A DNA stretch of 64,000 nt, from NCBI GenBank assembly GCA_028679185.1, contig JAJRBZ010000038.1, positions 22,529 to 86,528 of the forward strand. Reading direction: 5' to 3'. The DNA is from Methanoregula sp. (lineage in GTDB: Archaea > Halobacteriota > Methanomicrobia > Methanomicrobiales > Methanospirillaceae). Below, one piece after another: positions 49,525 through 58,405 of this stretch. The notes under the pieces are model-generated. The model saw only the letters and a list, made by a program, of their open reading frames with translations. It was not told where the DNA came from and did not search any database. The first letter of the stretch is position 1; the number at the start of each line of letters is the position of its first letter. The position numbers and the translations under genes were made by a program.

Positions 49525-49634
49525 ATTCATAACCAAACATACCCTTTTTATGCCCCAGTATTCAAATTCGGCGCATTTTTGCCAATATTTGGCAGGAATG
49601 CATATTAAGGGGCGTCACCCAAGATCAATATATT

Positions 49635-50873
49635 ATGGGCGAGTCGCAGGAAATTGAGCTTAAAGGTCATATCATCGATTCTGGAATTATGACGCAGCTC
49701 TTTGACCGGGTAATGGACATGGGCGGGGATTTCGAGATACTCGTATTTGATATCGGTAAGAAAAAGACCGACCCGAGTTATGCACGCTTGCGTATAACAG
49801 CGTCCGGTAAGGAAAAACTTCTCTCCATCCTGTCAGAACTACACCGGCTTGGTGCCCGCCCGCCCGAGGTAAAAGATGTATATCTGGTTCCGGCAGAATC
49901 TGATCGCGTAGTGCCAAAAGGATTCTACACAACAAGCAACAACCCGACCCAGGTAAAATATAGAGGGGAATGGATTCCTGTCGAACCTATTGAAATGGAT
50001 TTCCTTATAGTCGTTGATCCAGTAAAGAAGAGTGCAGTTTCTGTTGCTCTTGGAAAAATCAGGAAAGGTGATCTGGTAGTAATCGGTGAACAGGGTGTCA
50101 GTGTCAGTTACCCGGAACGCCCGCGGAAGAGCAGCACCTTTGAATTCATGCATGGAACGGTATCTCCTGAACGCCCCAGCGAGACCCTGATTGCACAGAT
50201 TGCGCGAGAGATTCTGGATGTCCGCAATAAGGGAGGAAAAATTGCTATAGTTGGTGGACCTGCAATTATTCATACCGGGGCAGATCATGCTCTTGCTGAA
50301 ATGATCCGCAAAGGATATATCAATGTCCTTTTTGCAGGAAATGCACTGGCCACGCATGATATCGAATACAATCTCTTTGGTACTTCCCTGGGGATGGATA
50401 TATCAACGGGAAAACCCGTGATGGGAGGTCACAAGCATCATCTGTATGCAATCAGTGAAATAATGCGTGCCGGCTCTATTAAAAATGCTGTGGAAAAAGG
50501 GGTGATTAAGGGCGGGATCATGTATGAATGTGTCAGGAATAATATCCCCTTCGTGCTTGCCGGTTCGATCCGTGATGACGGTCCGCTCCCTGATGTAATT
50601 ACTGATGTGATGGAGGCGCAGGATGCAATGAGAGTCCATATTGAAGGATGTAGCATGGTGCTCATGATTGCAACACTCCTTCATTCAATTGCCGTTGGCA
50701 ATTGTCTGCCATCAAATGTAAAAACGGTATGTGTTGATATCAATCCGACTCATCTTACAAAACTCATGGATCGTGGAACTATGCAGGCTATTGGTATCGT
50801 TTCGGATGCAGGTACATTTCTCCCGCTCCTTGTAAAACAACTTGAACTCCAAAAGAAAAGTGCAAAAAATTAA
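49635..50873 (+). CDS. LOR/SDH-domain protein (TIGR00300 type; possible ornithine cyclodeaminase)
   Basis: The 412-residue protein has an N-terminal ~110-residue domain (EIELKGHIIDSGIMTQLFDRVMD) joined to a nucleotide-binding C-terminal part with GGKIAIVGGPAIIHTGADHALA, AGNALATHDIEYNLFGTSLGM and CVDINPTHLTKLMDRG. This is the archaeal LOR/SDH conserved-region family. One methanococcal member has been reported as an ornithine cyclodeaminase, so a role in proline formation is plausible but not shown here. No SD is visible before the ATG; an AT-rich box lies just upstream. Confidence 0.82.
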   Translation: MGESQEIELKGHIIDSGIMTQLFDRVMDMGGDFEILVFDIGKKKTDPSYARLRITASGKEKLLSILSELHRLGARPPEVKDVYLVPAESDRVVPKGFYTTSNNPTQVKYRGEWIPVEPIEMDFLIVVDPVKKSAVSVALGKIRKGDLVVIGEQGVSVSYPERPRKSSTFEFMHGTVSPERPSETLIAQIAREILDVRNKGGKIAIVGGPAIIHTGADHALAEMIRKGYINVLFAGNALATHDIEYNLFGTSLGMDISTGKPVMGGHKHHLYAISEIMRAGSIKNAVEKGVIKGGIMYECVRNNIPFVLAGSIRDDGPLPDVITDVMEAQDAMRVHIEGCSMVLMIATLLHSIAVGNCLPSNVKTVCVDINPTHLTKLMDRGTMQAIGIVSDAGTFLPLLVKQLELQKKSAKN

Positions 50874-50892
50874 TTTTTTGTTTATTTTACTA

Positions 50893-51891
50893 TCATTGTG
50901 TCAACGGCATGCAATAGGATTTTTCTGATGAAAGGACATATTCCCATTCTTTCCTGCATTCACATCGGATTTCCAGCAGCGCAGTAATGAGATCCCTGTC
51001 AGCATTGAGTGAATAATCCCGTATACCTTTGACCATGTCATAGTCACATGTTCCGCAATTATGAGGTCCACGTTTCCGGCCGCCGCCCAGAGGATCACAG
51101 GTTACATGAACCGGTGCATCCGCAAGGAGAGTTAGGATACTCCAGAGGTAAGGAGGACGATATGCACCCCGTTTCCAGTAATGTTCCATTTCGGTGTTCC
51201 GCTGCACAGTACAAGGATTCATGGAAATCATATCTGCGTGAACCACGGTATCCGCAAAAGAAGTTCTCATATCGGCTATAGCTTCCGTTTCAGTTAAAAA
51301 AAGCGGTTTGAAGAGGAAATAAGCTTTCACTCCTGCCCCTACTGAATGGGCCAGTGCGGCTGCCTTTTTAAAATCAAGAAAGGTAAAGCCCTTATTGATA
51401 CATTTTTCCCTGATTCCGTCATTACTTGTTTCCAGTCCCAGTGCACAATAGAGGGGTGTCTTCCAGGTTCCATCATCCAGAATGTCAATGAAACGTGAAA
51501 TGATCTCTGTTTCAACGAATTCGGGGCGGGTTTCTGCGATAACGAGTTTCCCCTTAAAGGTTTGTGCTACATCAGAAAGAAATTCGGGGGGTATCTCATC
51601 CGGGTCAAAAAAACTCCCGGAAGTGAAGATCTTGACCATGTCGTATTCTTCGGTTTTATGCTGTCTGATTACCCACGCCAGTTGTGCACGGAGGTATCCT
51701 GTGAGAGTACCAGGAGAATTCTGACCTGAATATCGTTCATAACGGTAACTGCACATCCTGCATTTTGACCATGCACAGCCGCCGCTTTTAAAAATAATTG
51801 TAAGGCATTCCAGCACCTCATTTCCATAGCGTTCCTGCCCATGCCAGCTGGCCAGAGGTTTTTCGATTAAATCAGAAATCATTAACATCAT
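50893..51891 (-). CDS. raSEA: Archaeosine synthase beta subunit, radical SAM protein RaSEA
   Basis: RaSEA works with ArcS to convert the preQ0-lysine adduct at position 15 of tRNA into archaeosine. The radical SAM cluster motif is the unusual C-x4-C-x2-C, CAWSKCRMC, in FKSGGCAWSKCRMCSYRYE. GLETSNDGIREKCINKGFTF and the zinc-like C-terminal PHNCGTCDYDMVKGIRDYSL are family features. I chose the ATG at 51891 (one of several nearby), giving 332 residues; the frame extends to 52023 but that would lie inside the divergent gene. ArcS is not in the window. Confidence 0.88.
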   Translation of the reverse strand: MMLMISDLIEKPLASWHGQERYGNEVLECLTIIFKSGGCAWSKCRMCSYRYERYSGQNSPGTLTGYLRAQLAWVIRQHKTEEYDMVKIFTSGSFFDPDEIPPEFLSDVAQTFKGKLVIAETRPEFVETEIISRFIDILDDGTWKTPLYCALGLETSNDGIREKCINKGFTFLDFKKAAALAHSVGAGVKAYFLFKPLFLTETEAIADMRTSFADTVVHADMISMNPCTVQRNTEMEHYWKRGAYRPPYLWSILTLLADAPVHVTCDPLGGGRKRGPHNCGTCDYDMVKGIRDYSLNADRDLITALLEIRCECRKEWEYVLSSEKSYCMPLTQ

Positions 51892-51910
51892 AATAGTTGA
51901 ACGTATATAG

Positions 51911-52993
51911 ATGAAAAAGATCGTCCTGATGATGATGGGACTTCTCTTTCTGTCGGGACTGGCCTCTGCATATCGGGTTAATATCGATGCACCGGATACA
52001 CTCCCGGTTGGAAAGCCCCTCATTGTAAATGGGACGACAACATTCGGTATAGGGACACCTATCGATGTAGTGCTCTATTACCAGCTTACAACTACAACGG
52101 AGATTAAACGTAAAATCGTCTATGTGCAGTCTGATTATACGTTCCGGACCGTTTTTGATACTACCGGATTGCAAACCGGAATGTATAAAGTTGAAGTGCC
52201 AACCAATGGCATTGGTGATTCCGTGACCATGCGTGTCGTGTACCTGATCGATCGCTCTGACGACCTTCAGCTTAGTTCTTCACCCTCACAAAATTTCAAT
52301 GGAAAGATCACTATTGCCGGCACAATCAAAGGTGATGAAAATTCCGGTGTGCAGATTGAAGTAATCGGCCCTGATAATAATGTTGTATTCGGGCCACGTT
52401 ATATCAATACCGATTATCAGGGAAGTTTTGCAACAGATGTGCCCATAACCGGACCTGGTGATTATGAAGTAAGTTTTACCGATGATAAAGGGTATGTCGG
52501 AAAACGAATTATCACTGTTATAGGACCTCAATACTTTACCACAGATCAGACGTCAGCATCAACAAAGGTTTCCATTGTTTCCGCTCATACAAAATCGTCC
52601 CGGGACAATCCGGCATATTTTGCCATAAAAACCGGTACCGGGCAGGTCAATATCCGCACATCCTCATCTATAGACTGGATTATTGAGTATGTCGATGACA
52701 ACGGCATTATTCAGACCGTAAATGAACAGGGTGAACAATATCCTGAAAAGGTTCAGGTGCAGGGGAGAGGGAAAACAATCTATATCAAAGTGTATCCCGC
52801 AAGGTATGCCGTGAACAGCGAAGTTTTTGTTTATGCAGAAAATTCAACCTCCATAACGATGAGTGAAACCATACCTCTGCCATTTGCTTCGACGGAACCT
52901 CAATCACCAACAATGACTCAACAGTCGCCACTGCTACCATTCCTTTGTGTAGTTGCAGTAGCACTGGTATTTATGACAAGAGTCAGAAACTAA
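51911..52993 (+). CDS. Secreted, membrane-anchored protein of the Methanomicrobiales surface type
   Basis: A signal peptide (MKKIVLMMMGLLFLSGLASA) is followed by an extracellular beta-sandwich-like region (VNIDAPDTLPVGKPLIVNGTTTFG) and then a second domain (ITIAGTIKGDENSGVQIEVIGP...PGDYEVSFTDDKG). A Ser/Thr/Pro linker leads to a C-terminal helix (LLPFLCVVAVALVFMTRVRN). The architecture matches DUF3821-like S-layer-associated proteins; the ligand is unknown. Its start lies only 19 bases from the divergent RaSEA start. Confidence 0.75.
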   Translation: MKKIVLMMMGLLFLSGLASAYRVNIDAPDTLPVGKPLIVNGTTTFGIGTPIDVVLYYQLTTTTEIKRKIVYVQSDYTFRTVFDTTGLQTGMYKVEVPTNGIGDSVTMRVVYLIDRSDDLQLSSSPSQNFNGKITIAGTIKGDENSGVQIEVIGPDNNVVFGPRYINTDYQGSFATDVPITGPGDYEVSFTDDKGYVGKRIITVIGPQYFTTDQTSASTKVSIVSAHTKSSRDNPAYFAIKTGTGQVNIRTSSSIDWIIEYVDDNGIIQTVNEQGEQYPEKVQVQGRGKTIYIKVYPARYAVNSEVFVYAENSTSITMSETIPLPFASTEPQSPTMTQQSPLLPFLCVVAVALVFMTRVRN

Positions 52994-53033
52994 AAAATAC
53001 CAGCTGCCTTATTGCCCCACGGATTAAGAAGCC

Positions 53034-53043
53034 TTTTTTAAAT
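53034..53043 (+). promoter_or_regulatory. TATA box of the tRNA-Ser gene
   Basis: TTTTTTAAAT ends 25 bases before the first tRNA base, the usual archaeal TATA-to-start distance. Confidence 0.6.
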
Positions 53044-53067
53044 CGGACACCAAACATATGGAGCACT

Positions 53068-53152
53068 GCCGGGGTAGTCTAGTCCGGGAAGGCGGTAGCC
53101 TTGAAAGCTACTGGTGCCCTGCACCTCAAGAGTTCAAATCTCTTCCCCGGCG
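53068..53152 (+). tRNA. tRNA-Ser(UGA)
   Basis: The acceptor arms GCCGGGG (53068-53074) and CCCCGGC (53145-53151) pair perfectly, with discriminator G at 53152. The anticodon stem GTAGC/GCTAC encloses CTTGAAA, giving anticodon TGA at 53102-53104. A long variable arm (GGTGCCCTGCACC) is typical of serine tRNA, and the T-arm has GTTCAAATC. The CCA is not encoded. There is no intron. Confidence 0.95.
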
Positions 53153-53637
53153 TCAGATTTTTTACCAGTATTTCTGAATACTACAACATTACTATAACGG
53201 CTATGCTGAAATCAGGAGGAAGAACTGAATACCTGAGAAAAAGTATTTTGTCATTTTTGTTAAAAAAATTCTGGCATTTAACACATCCATTCCTGCATCA
53301 GATTTTCCATATCCTTACATTAAGAGCGCCAATCATCAGGAATCCGATCAGTTCCCATATCATGGAGCTGATGTAAAAATTAATGGACCGGGTCATCAAA
53401 ATATACATTACATATCGTAATGCCGGCAAAAATGATATTTTTGCAATGATAAAAACCATGAATTTTTTAAGGTTATTAACCCTGAAAGACCAGATGGATG
53501 TCACCGTCACGGTATGCTGTAGTTGCCAGAAGGGAAATATAAAACCAAAACATAATCTGTTTTCATTGTATCTGTATCATCGTTTTTATGTGGATGAACC
53601 ATCCATAGTACTGGATAAATAACTACAGAGGTTTCCG
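53153..53637. other. Intergenic region with one doubtful membrane-protein frame
   Basis: These 485 bases contain a reverse-strand frame (53298-53510). Its later part (from the ATG near 53459) would encode about 53 residues with two hydrophobic stretches (MVFIIAKISFLPALRYVMYI; MIWELIGFLMIGALNV). No SD precedes it and I cannot confirm it. Forward frames here look like chance. Confidence 0.3.
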
Positions 53638-53862
53638 ATGTGTGTTGCAGTTCCCGCTGAGGTTCTTGAAATAAAAGAGGGAAATATAGGTCTTGTCGAT
53701 TACGGAGATCTTAAACAGGAAGTCAGGCTCGATCTTGTTGATGTAAAAATTGGTGAGTTTGTACTGGTCCATGTTGGTTTTGCAATCCAGAAACTCTCCC
53801 GCGACGAAGGACTGGAGACCCGGGAACTATTTAAGCAGGTTTATGCGGCGATGGATGAGTAA
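53638..53862 (+). CDS. hypC: Hydrogenase maturation protein HypC
   Basis: HypC carries the Fe(CN)2CO unit with HypD and acts as a chaperone for the NiFe-hydrogenase large subunit. The 74-residue protein starts with the hallmark MCVAVPAEV (Cys2) and has LVHVGFAIQKLSRDEG. Its stop overlaps the hypA ATG by one base. It is the first gene of hypC-hypA-hypE. Confidence 0.95.
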   Translation: MCVAVPAEVLEIKEGNIGLVDYGDLKQEVRLDLVDVKIGEFVLVHVGFAIQKLSRDEGLETRELFKQVYAAMDE

Positions 53863-54200
53863 TGCACGAATTCAGTATCGCCTATGATTTATATGCGACC
53901 GCACGAAGGACGGCTATCGACCATCATGCAGGCCGTGTGATAAAGGTCATTGTTGAAGTCGGCCAGATGGCAATGGTAAACCCGGAACAGGTGGTATTTC
54001 TGTTCGACACCATAAAAGAAGATGATTTACTTTTTGAAAAAACAATACTTGAATGTAACGAGATATCACCGCAGACAAAATGTTCCTGCGGATATTCCGG
54101 CAATGAAATTTTTATCTGCCCGGAATGTGGTGCGCTTCCCGAACTTGTCAAAGGAAGGGAGATCGTGGTTACCAGTGTGGAAATTGAGGTGGACGATTAA
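53862..54200 (+). CDS. hypA: Hydrogenase maturation nickel chaperone HypA
   Basis: HypA delivers nickel to NiFe-hydrogenase. The N-terminal MHEFSIAYDL has the nickel-binding His2. The zinc site is CSCGYSGNEIFICPECG (C-x-C ... C-x2-C), so one pair is C-x-C rather than the commoner C-x2-C. The length of 112 residues is normal. It is coupled to hypC and directly abuts hypE. Confidence 0.94.
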   Translation: MHEFSIAYDLYATARRTAIDHHAGRVIKVIVEVGQMAMVNPEQVVFLFDTIKEDDLLFEKTILECNEISPQTKCSCGYSGNEIFICPECGALPELVKGREIVVTSVEIEVDD

Positions 54201-55196
54201 ATGAAGGTCACTATGATGCACGGTGCCGGTGGGGAAGTGATGGGGGAACTCCTGCAGACGCTCACAAAATTCAGGCACAACAACGCGGGGGGGATCGGAC
54301 TTGAAGCAATGGATGATGGAGCAGTGATCCCGTTCCAGGGTAATAATCTCGTTTTTACAACTGACTCCCACGTTGTCCGCCCGATTTTTTTTCCCGGCGG
54401 TGATATTGGCAGGATTGCAGTTTGCGGGACAATTAATGATCTCGCGATGATGGGTGGAAAACCGATAGCACTTTCTTGTGGTATGATCATTGAGGAAGGA
54501 TTTGAGATAGCCGATCTTGTAAAAATTGTTGCTTCAATGGATGATGCACTCGGTGAAGCAGGTGCAAACCTGGTGACTGGCGACACAAAAGTGATGGAGC
54601 GGGGAGCAATTGACGGGATCGTCATTAATACTGCCGGTATAGGAATAGCAAAGAACGTTGTACGGGACAACGGTCTCGTACCTGGAGATGTAATTATCGT
54701 TTCCGGATCACTTGGCGATCATGGAATGGCTATTATGGCGCACCGGGAAGGATTTGACCTTGGTGAACAGATCAAATCTGATGTTGCACCTCTCTGGGGA
54801 ATGGTTGAAAAAGCGCTTGATGCCGGCACCATCCATGCAATGAAAGATCCGACACGCGGGGGGTTTGCGAGTGCCATCAACGAAATGGCAAGAAAGAGTG
54901 GTGTCTGCGTCCGTATACAGGAAGAAAAACTCCCGGTAAAAAAGAGTGTCATGAGTGCAGCTGCAATGCTTGGTATCGATCCCCTTGAAGTTGCAAACGA
55001 AGGAAAAGTTATCATGGGTGTTCCTCCTTCCCATGCGGATTCGATCCTATCCGCCCTTCGTAAGCACATGTATGGGAGGGATGCATCAGTTGTCGGAACG
55101 GTGACAAAAGGTGCTCATGTTATTATGGAGACAGCGATCGGTGGCGAGAGATATATTGAACCGCCCTTGGGTGACCCGGTTCCCCGGGTATGTTAA
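54201..55196 (+). CDS. hypE: Hydrogenase maturation protein HypE
   Basis: HypE dehydrates the carbamoyl group on its C-terminal cysteine to thiocyanate, the source of cyanide ligands. The 331-residue AIR-synthase-like protein shows HGAGGEVMGELL, TTDSHVVRPIFFPGGDIG, NDLAMMGGKPIALSCG, GDTKVMERG, DPTRGGFASAINE, and the obligate terminal Cys in DPVPRVC. HypB, HypD and HypF are absent here and must be elsewhere. Confidence 0.95.
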   Translation: MKVTMMHGAGGEVMGELLQTLTKFRHNNAGGIGLEAMDDGAVIPFQGNNLVFTTDSHVVRPIFFPGGDIGRIAVCGTINDLAMMGGKPIALSCGMIIEEGFEIADLVKIVASMDDALGEAGANLVTGDTKVMERGAIDGIVINTAGIGIAKNVVRDNGLVPGDVIIVSGSLGDHGMAIMAHREGFDLGEQIKSDVAPLWGMVEKALDAGTIHAMKDPTRGGFASAINEMARKSGVCVRIQEEKLPVKKSVMSAAAMLGIDPLEVANEGKVIMGVPPSHADSILSALRKHMYGRDASVVGTVTKGAHVIMETAIGGERYIEPPLGDPVPRVC

Positions 55197-55408
55197 GTAA
55201 GTTTTACTACGTATCTTTCAAATCCGGTTAAATTTCTTTATACTTATTGAAAAGCTCCCGCCCTTATGGTAAAAAGAGTCTGTATCGGGTTTTTTGTAAT
55301 AAATGATTATTATTTCCCGTTTTTTAATTGATAAAGGAACGGATAATAATGGAGGATTTAATGAGATCTATTTATTATCAATCGCAGGTGCCCGGAGTAT
55401 TTTTGTAT

Positions 55409-56758
55409 TCATGCCGGCGTAACTGAATTTGCCAGAACTTCTCTATAGGTCCCTTTCGGGGCATGGATCACGAAACGGGCACCCTTTCCCGGTATACCGT
55501 TCTCACTGATACTGAGGTTGGTGATCGAAAGAATCTCCCTGCTTAAAAACAATCCAAATCCGGTATTCTTAAAATATTGCCTCCGGAAGATGTTCTCTTT
55601 CTCCTTTTGGGGTATTCCCTGACCGTTGTCTTCGAAGATCAGATCTATACCATCCGCGGTATGATCAATATGGATTCCTATGTCGGTCACGCCTTCACCA
55701 TGACGGATTGAATTCTCAATCAGGTTATAAAATACTTTTTCAAAAAGAGGGTCGGCATATATCTCAATTGACGAGTGATCAACAGTAATATGGATATGCT
55801 GGAGGTCAAGGGATGCCATGGCAAGTGACACGGTCTCGGCTACATTGTACCACTCGGGATTATGGACACCAATAGTCTGGTAATCACGGGTAAACAGGAT
55901 CTGACTGCGTATCGTATTTGCCGCCCGCTCCTCTTTTTCAATATACAAGAGCATCCTGGGATCGTTTGTATTATGACGGGAAAGGTCAATATAACCAAGA
56001 AGGGCAGACAACTGGTTGAGTATATCGTGCCGGGTTATATTGTTGAGCAGGTTGAGTTTTTTATTTGCCAGCGTGAGCGATTCCTGTGCCTTCTTATGTT
56101 CAGTTATATCAACAAGAGTACAGATAATGTCGGATACATCAGATACAGTCGCAGAAACGAGTGCCCATCGAGTACTTCCATCCCAGGTCCGGAAACGGAC
56201 TTCGATATCCCCTATCCTTCGCTGGTCATTAATACTTGCTAAAATGCTCTCAAGTTCCGCTTTATCAGGGATAATCTCAGGAAGTGCTGTTTTCAATAAT
56301 TCAGCCTGTCCATACCGGATAAAATAAGAAAATTTCTGGTTTGCGTCCTTCAGTTTTAAGGACACTTTATCGAAACAGAATACTCCTGCCTGTGAATTGT
56401 CATATGCTCCGGTACTCCTTTGCCCTTCCTTGAGGTATACCTGGGAATAAATGGAAATAAGGACACCTAATGAGACGAAAACGTAAAACCAGATGGTTGC
56501 CAGCGTATACTGCCTGGTATCGGGTAATCCGATGAAAAAGACCAGACCTAAGTATAACCATCCAACGAGGACTGTTGCATAGACGCTCAGCTTCGGGTGC
56601 GAAAAAGCGATGAGGACAACCGGGATCAGGTATATGTAGGGAAAAACATCAAAAATCCCGCTTTTAAGGCTTATGTATGTTATACCTGCTGTAGCAATGA
56701 GGCTCACCACAATGCAAATGTCATAAAATAATTGTTTTTTTGGCGAAATCGGTCGCAT
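55409..56758 (-). CDS. Membrane sensor histidine kinase (4 TM-PAS-kinase)
   Basis: Four membrane helices fill residues ~8-110 (for example YATVLVGWLYLGLVFFIGL). A PAS domain (~120-235; GVFCFDKVSLKLKDANQKF), a dimerisation helix with His in NNITRHDILNQL, and a complete HATPase follow (ENSIRHG, DNGQGIP, YFKNTGFGLFL). Unlike the other kinases here, it has no receiver domain. The ATG at 56758 is next to the first helix. The signal and partner are unknown. The 298 bases upstream (56759-57056) hold nothing recognisable. Confidence 0.9.
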   Translation of the reverse strand: MRPISPKKQLFYDICIVVSLIATAGITYISLKSGIFDVFPYIYLIPVVLIAFSHPKLSVYATVLVGWLYLGLVFFIGLPDTRQYTLATIWFYVFVSLGVLISIYSQVYLKEGQRSTGAYDNSQAGVFCFDKVSLKLKDANQKFSYFIRYGQAELLKTALPEIIPDKAELESILASINDQRRIGDIEVRFRTWDGSTRWALVSATVSDVSDIICTLVDITEHKKAQESLTLANKKLNLLNNITRHDILNQLSALLGYIDLSRHNTNDPRMLLYIEKEERAANTIRSQILFTRDYQTIGVHNPEWYNVAETVSLAMASLDLQHIHITVDHSSIEIYADPLFEKVFYNLIENSIRHGEGVTDIGIHIDHTADGIDLIFEDNGQGIPQKEKENIFRRQYFKNTGFGLFLSREILSITNLSISENGIPGKGARFVIHAPKGTYREVLANSVTPA

Positions 56759-57056
56759 AGGATATCAACACCGGCAAAATCATCACTTTGGATGAGATAT
56801 ATCTGTAATTAACAGAGGTGATCCTGCGTAATAAATGTATAGAAACCGATTTGGAATCATGAGGGGTTGATCACATAAAACAATTTTCTCCTGGCAGACG
56901 ACCTGACATACGAAGTTATCAGGACATAAGATGTTCATCAAAAAAAAATAGCAAAACCGTTATTGTTCGTTAATCTCTTTTATAAAAGTCACCTGAGTTA
57001 TCAAAAATGCATATACTACGAGTATAACATTCCCTGCCGTTGCCGCGCTCTTGTAG

Positions 57057-57617
57057 TTACCGGATATACCTGGTCAGCAGATCCAGAGCTTCCAGTTCCC
57101 TCTTACCACCGCACTTCCGCACAATACCTTCATGATATTTAATCAGGTCAATGAGGCGTGGATCCCTGGTTATCTGATAGCGAGTCGCATGCACGGTTGC
57201 ATCAATAATGCTGTTGAAGCCACGATTCACCGGATGCTCCGCAACTTCTTCGATAATCTCTTTTACCAGCGAAAGGCGTATTATCATTGCTTCACTTGTC
57301 CTGCGCTCGATTATAGCTGTGAATGCTGCCCAGGCGTCTGCTTCGGCAAGCCTGTACATCGTCTTTCCGGCTACCGGCTCCTCAATAAAAGAATTTCTGG
57401 GCAGATCTTCAAATGCAGTTCTGACGTAGAGAAGTGGATCATGCACAAAATTGGCGACGACCCATCCGTCCCGCTCAACATTTTCTGCAGTATGACTACC
57501 CAAAAAGAGCACTATGCTGGTTTTTCCTTCCCGGTGATGGATGCCAATGGGTGCTGCATTGAATACTGTTGTCGCAATCACCTCATTTATCCCGCCTTTT
57601 ATAAGTCCCACTGCCAT
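57057..57617 (-). CDS. DUF447 family protein (FMN-binding split-barrel-like)
   Basis: The 186-residue protein begins LIKGGINEVIATTVFNAAPIGIH, typical of DUF447, a flavin-reductase-like split barrel found in methanogens and in methylotrophs with tetrahydromethanopterin enzymes. VVANFVHDPLLYVRTAFEDL and the C-terminal helical HPVNRGFNSIIDATVHATRY are also family-like. Its biochemical role is not known. The start overlaps the preceding CitG-like gene by 19 bases. Confidence 0.85.
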   Translation of the reverse strand: MAVGLIKGGINEVIATTVFNAAPIGIHHREGKTSIVLFLGSHTAENVERDGWVVANFVHDPLLYVRTAFEDLPRNSFIEEPVAGKTMYRLAEADAWAAFTAIIERRTSEAMIIRLSLVKEIIEEVAEHPVNRGFNSIIDATVHATRYQITRDPRLIDLIKYHEGIVRKCGGKRELEALDLLTRYIR

Positions 57618-58405
57618 CCCTCGCCGAGTGCAATAAAAATTGAAGCGATAATTATGTCAGCAGTCGAACCCGGGTTTATATCACTTTCAATACATTCGGA
57701 ATCAAACTCCTCTAAAGAGCGCTTGTTGTCAAGAACCTCCCGTGCTTTATACATAGTTTCGAGTGCAGTCGCATTACCATGTTTTTTGATGATGAATGTA
57801 TCCGGTTCAGATGCAAGGAGAGTAAGGAAAGTACTGACAATTGCCTGTCTGCCCGGCCCAAATTGTTTAACAAGATCAGCTCCATGTCTTGTAAGAGGGA
57901 ATCCGGTCACCCATTCCCGTGCCACCATGTCATTTGCCGCTGAATGCCTCATTATATCCAGAAGTGTCAAATCCCTGTTTCTGATAGTCGTGAGTGTATG
58001 TGGATCATTCACATCCAGCTCATCCGTATCATGCATCTTCACTCTTGTCATTGCAAAAGCCTTATAGAATGCAATAGCATCCGATACATCGGTCTTTTCT
58101 ATTGCAGTCAGTGCACCTGGAATACCTTTGCCATAAATAAGAGGAATTAGGAGAATAAATGCGCCAAAATGGGTATTACCCCCTTCATGGCAATTTGTGT
58201 CCCGGACTGCATGTTTGATGATCTCTCCTATGCGCCCTGCACCAGTCTCAGCTTCTTCCAGCGCCTTCCGTGCAAAAATTGTGGAAGCTAAAAAGTGTTC
58301 GAGCGTGGTATCAGGATAATCATGGCAACGGTCGACATTCCCAGGTTTTGGGTAGGCACAGACTTCCAGCATCATTGCAAGCTGCGCCCGCTCAACTGCG
58401 CTCAT
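57599..58405 (-). CDS. Triphosphoribosyl-dephospho-CoA synthase-like protein (CitG family)
   Basis: The 268-residue helical protein has the CitG/MdcB motifs LEVCAYPKPGNVDR (near the N-terminus), NTHFGAFILLIPLI, DLTLLDIMRHSAANDMVARE and the late NPGSTADIIIASIFIALGEGW. CitG makes the prosthetic-group precursor of citrate lyase; no citrate lyase genes are here, and archaeal homologues are tied by context to C1/methanopterin metabolism. The true substrate is unknown. The ATG at 58405 overlaps the marker-9 stop by 14 bases; a GTG at 58429 is possible. Confidence 0.82.
   Translation of the reverse strand: MSAVERAQLAMMLEVCAYPKPGNVDRCHDYPDTTLEHFLASTIFARKALEEAETGAGRIGEIIKHAVRDTNCHEGGNTHFGAFILLIPLIYGKGIPGALTAIEKTDVSDAIAFYKAFAMTRVKMHDTDELDVNDPHTLTTIRNRDLTLLDIMRHSAANDMVAREWVTGFPLTRHGADLVKQFGPGRQAIVSTFLTLLASEPDTFIIKKHGNATALETMYKAREVLDNKRSLEEFDSECIESDINPGSTADIIIASIFIALGEGWQWDL

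Noticed and set aside
53383..53622. Forward frame of 79 codons between tRNA-Ser and hypC
   Set aside because: No SD, no recognisable pattern and chance-like composition.
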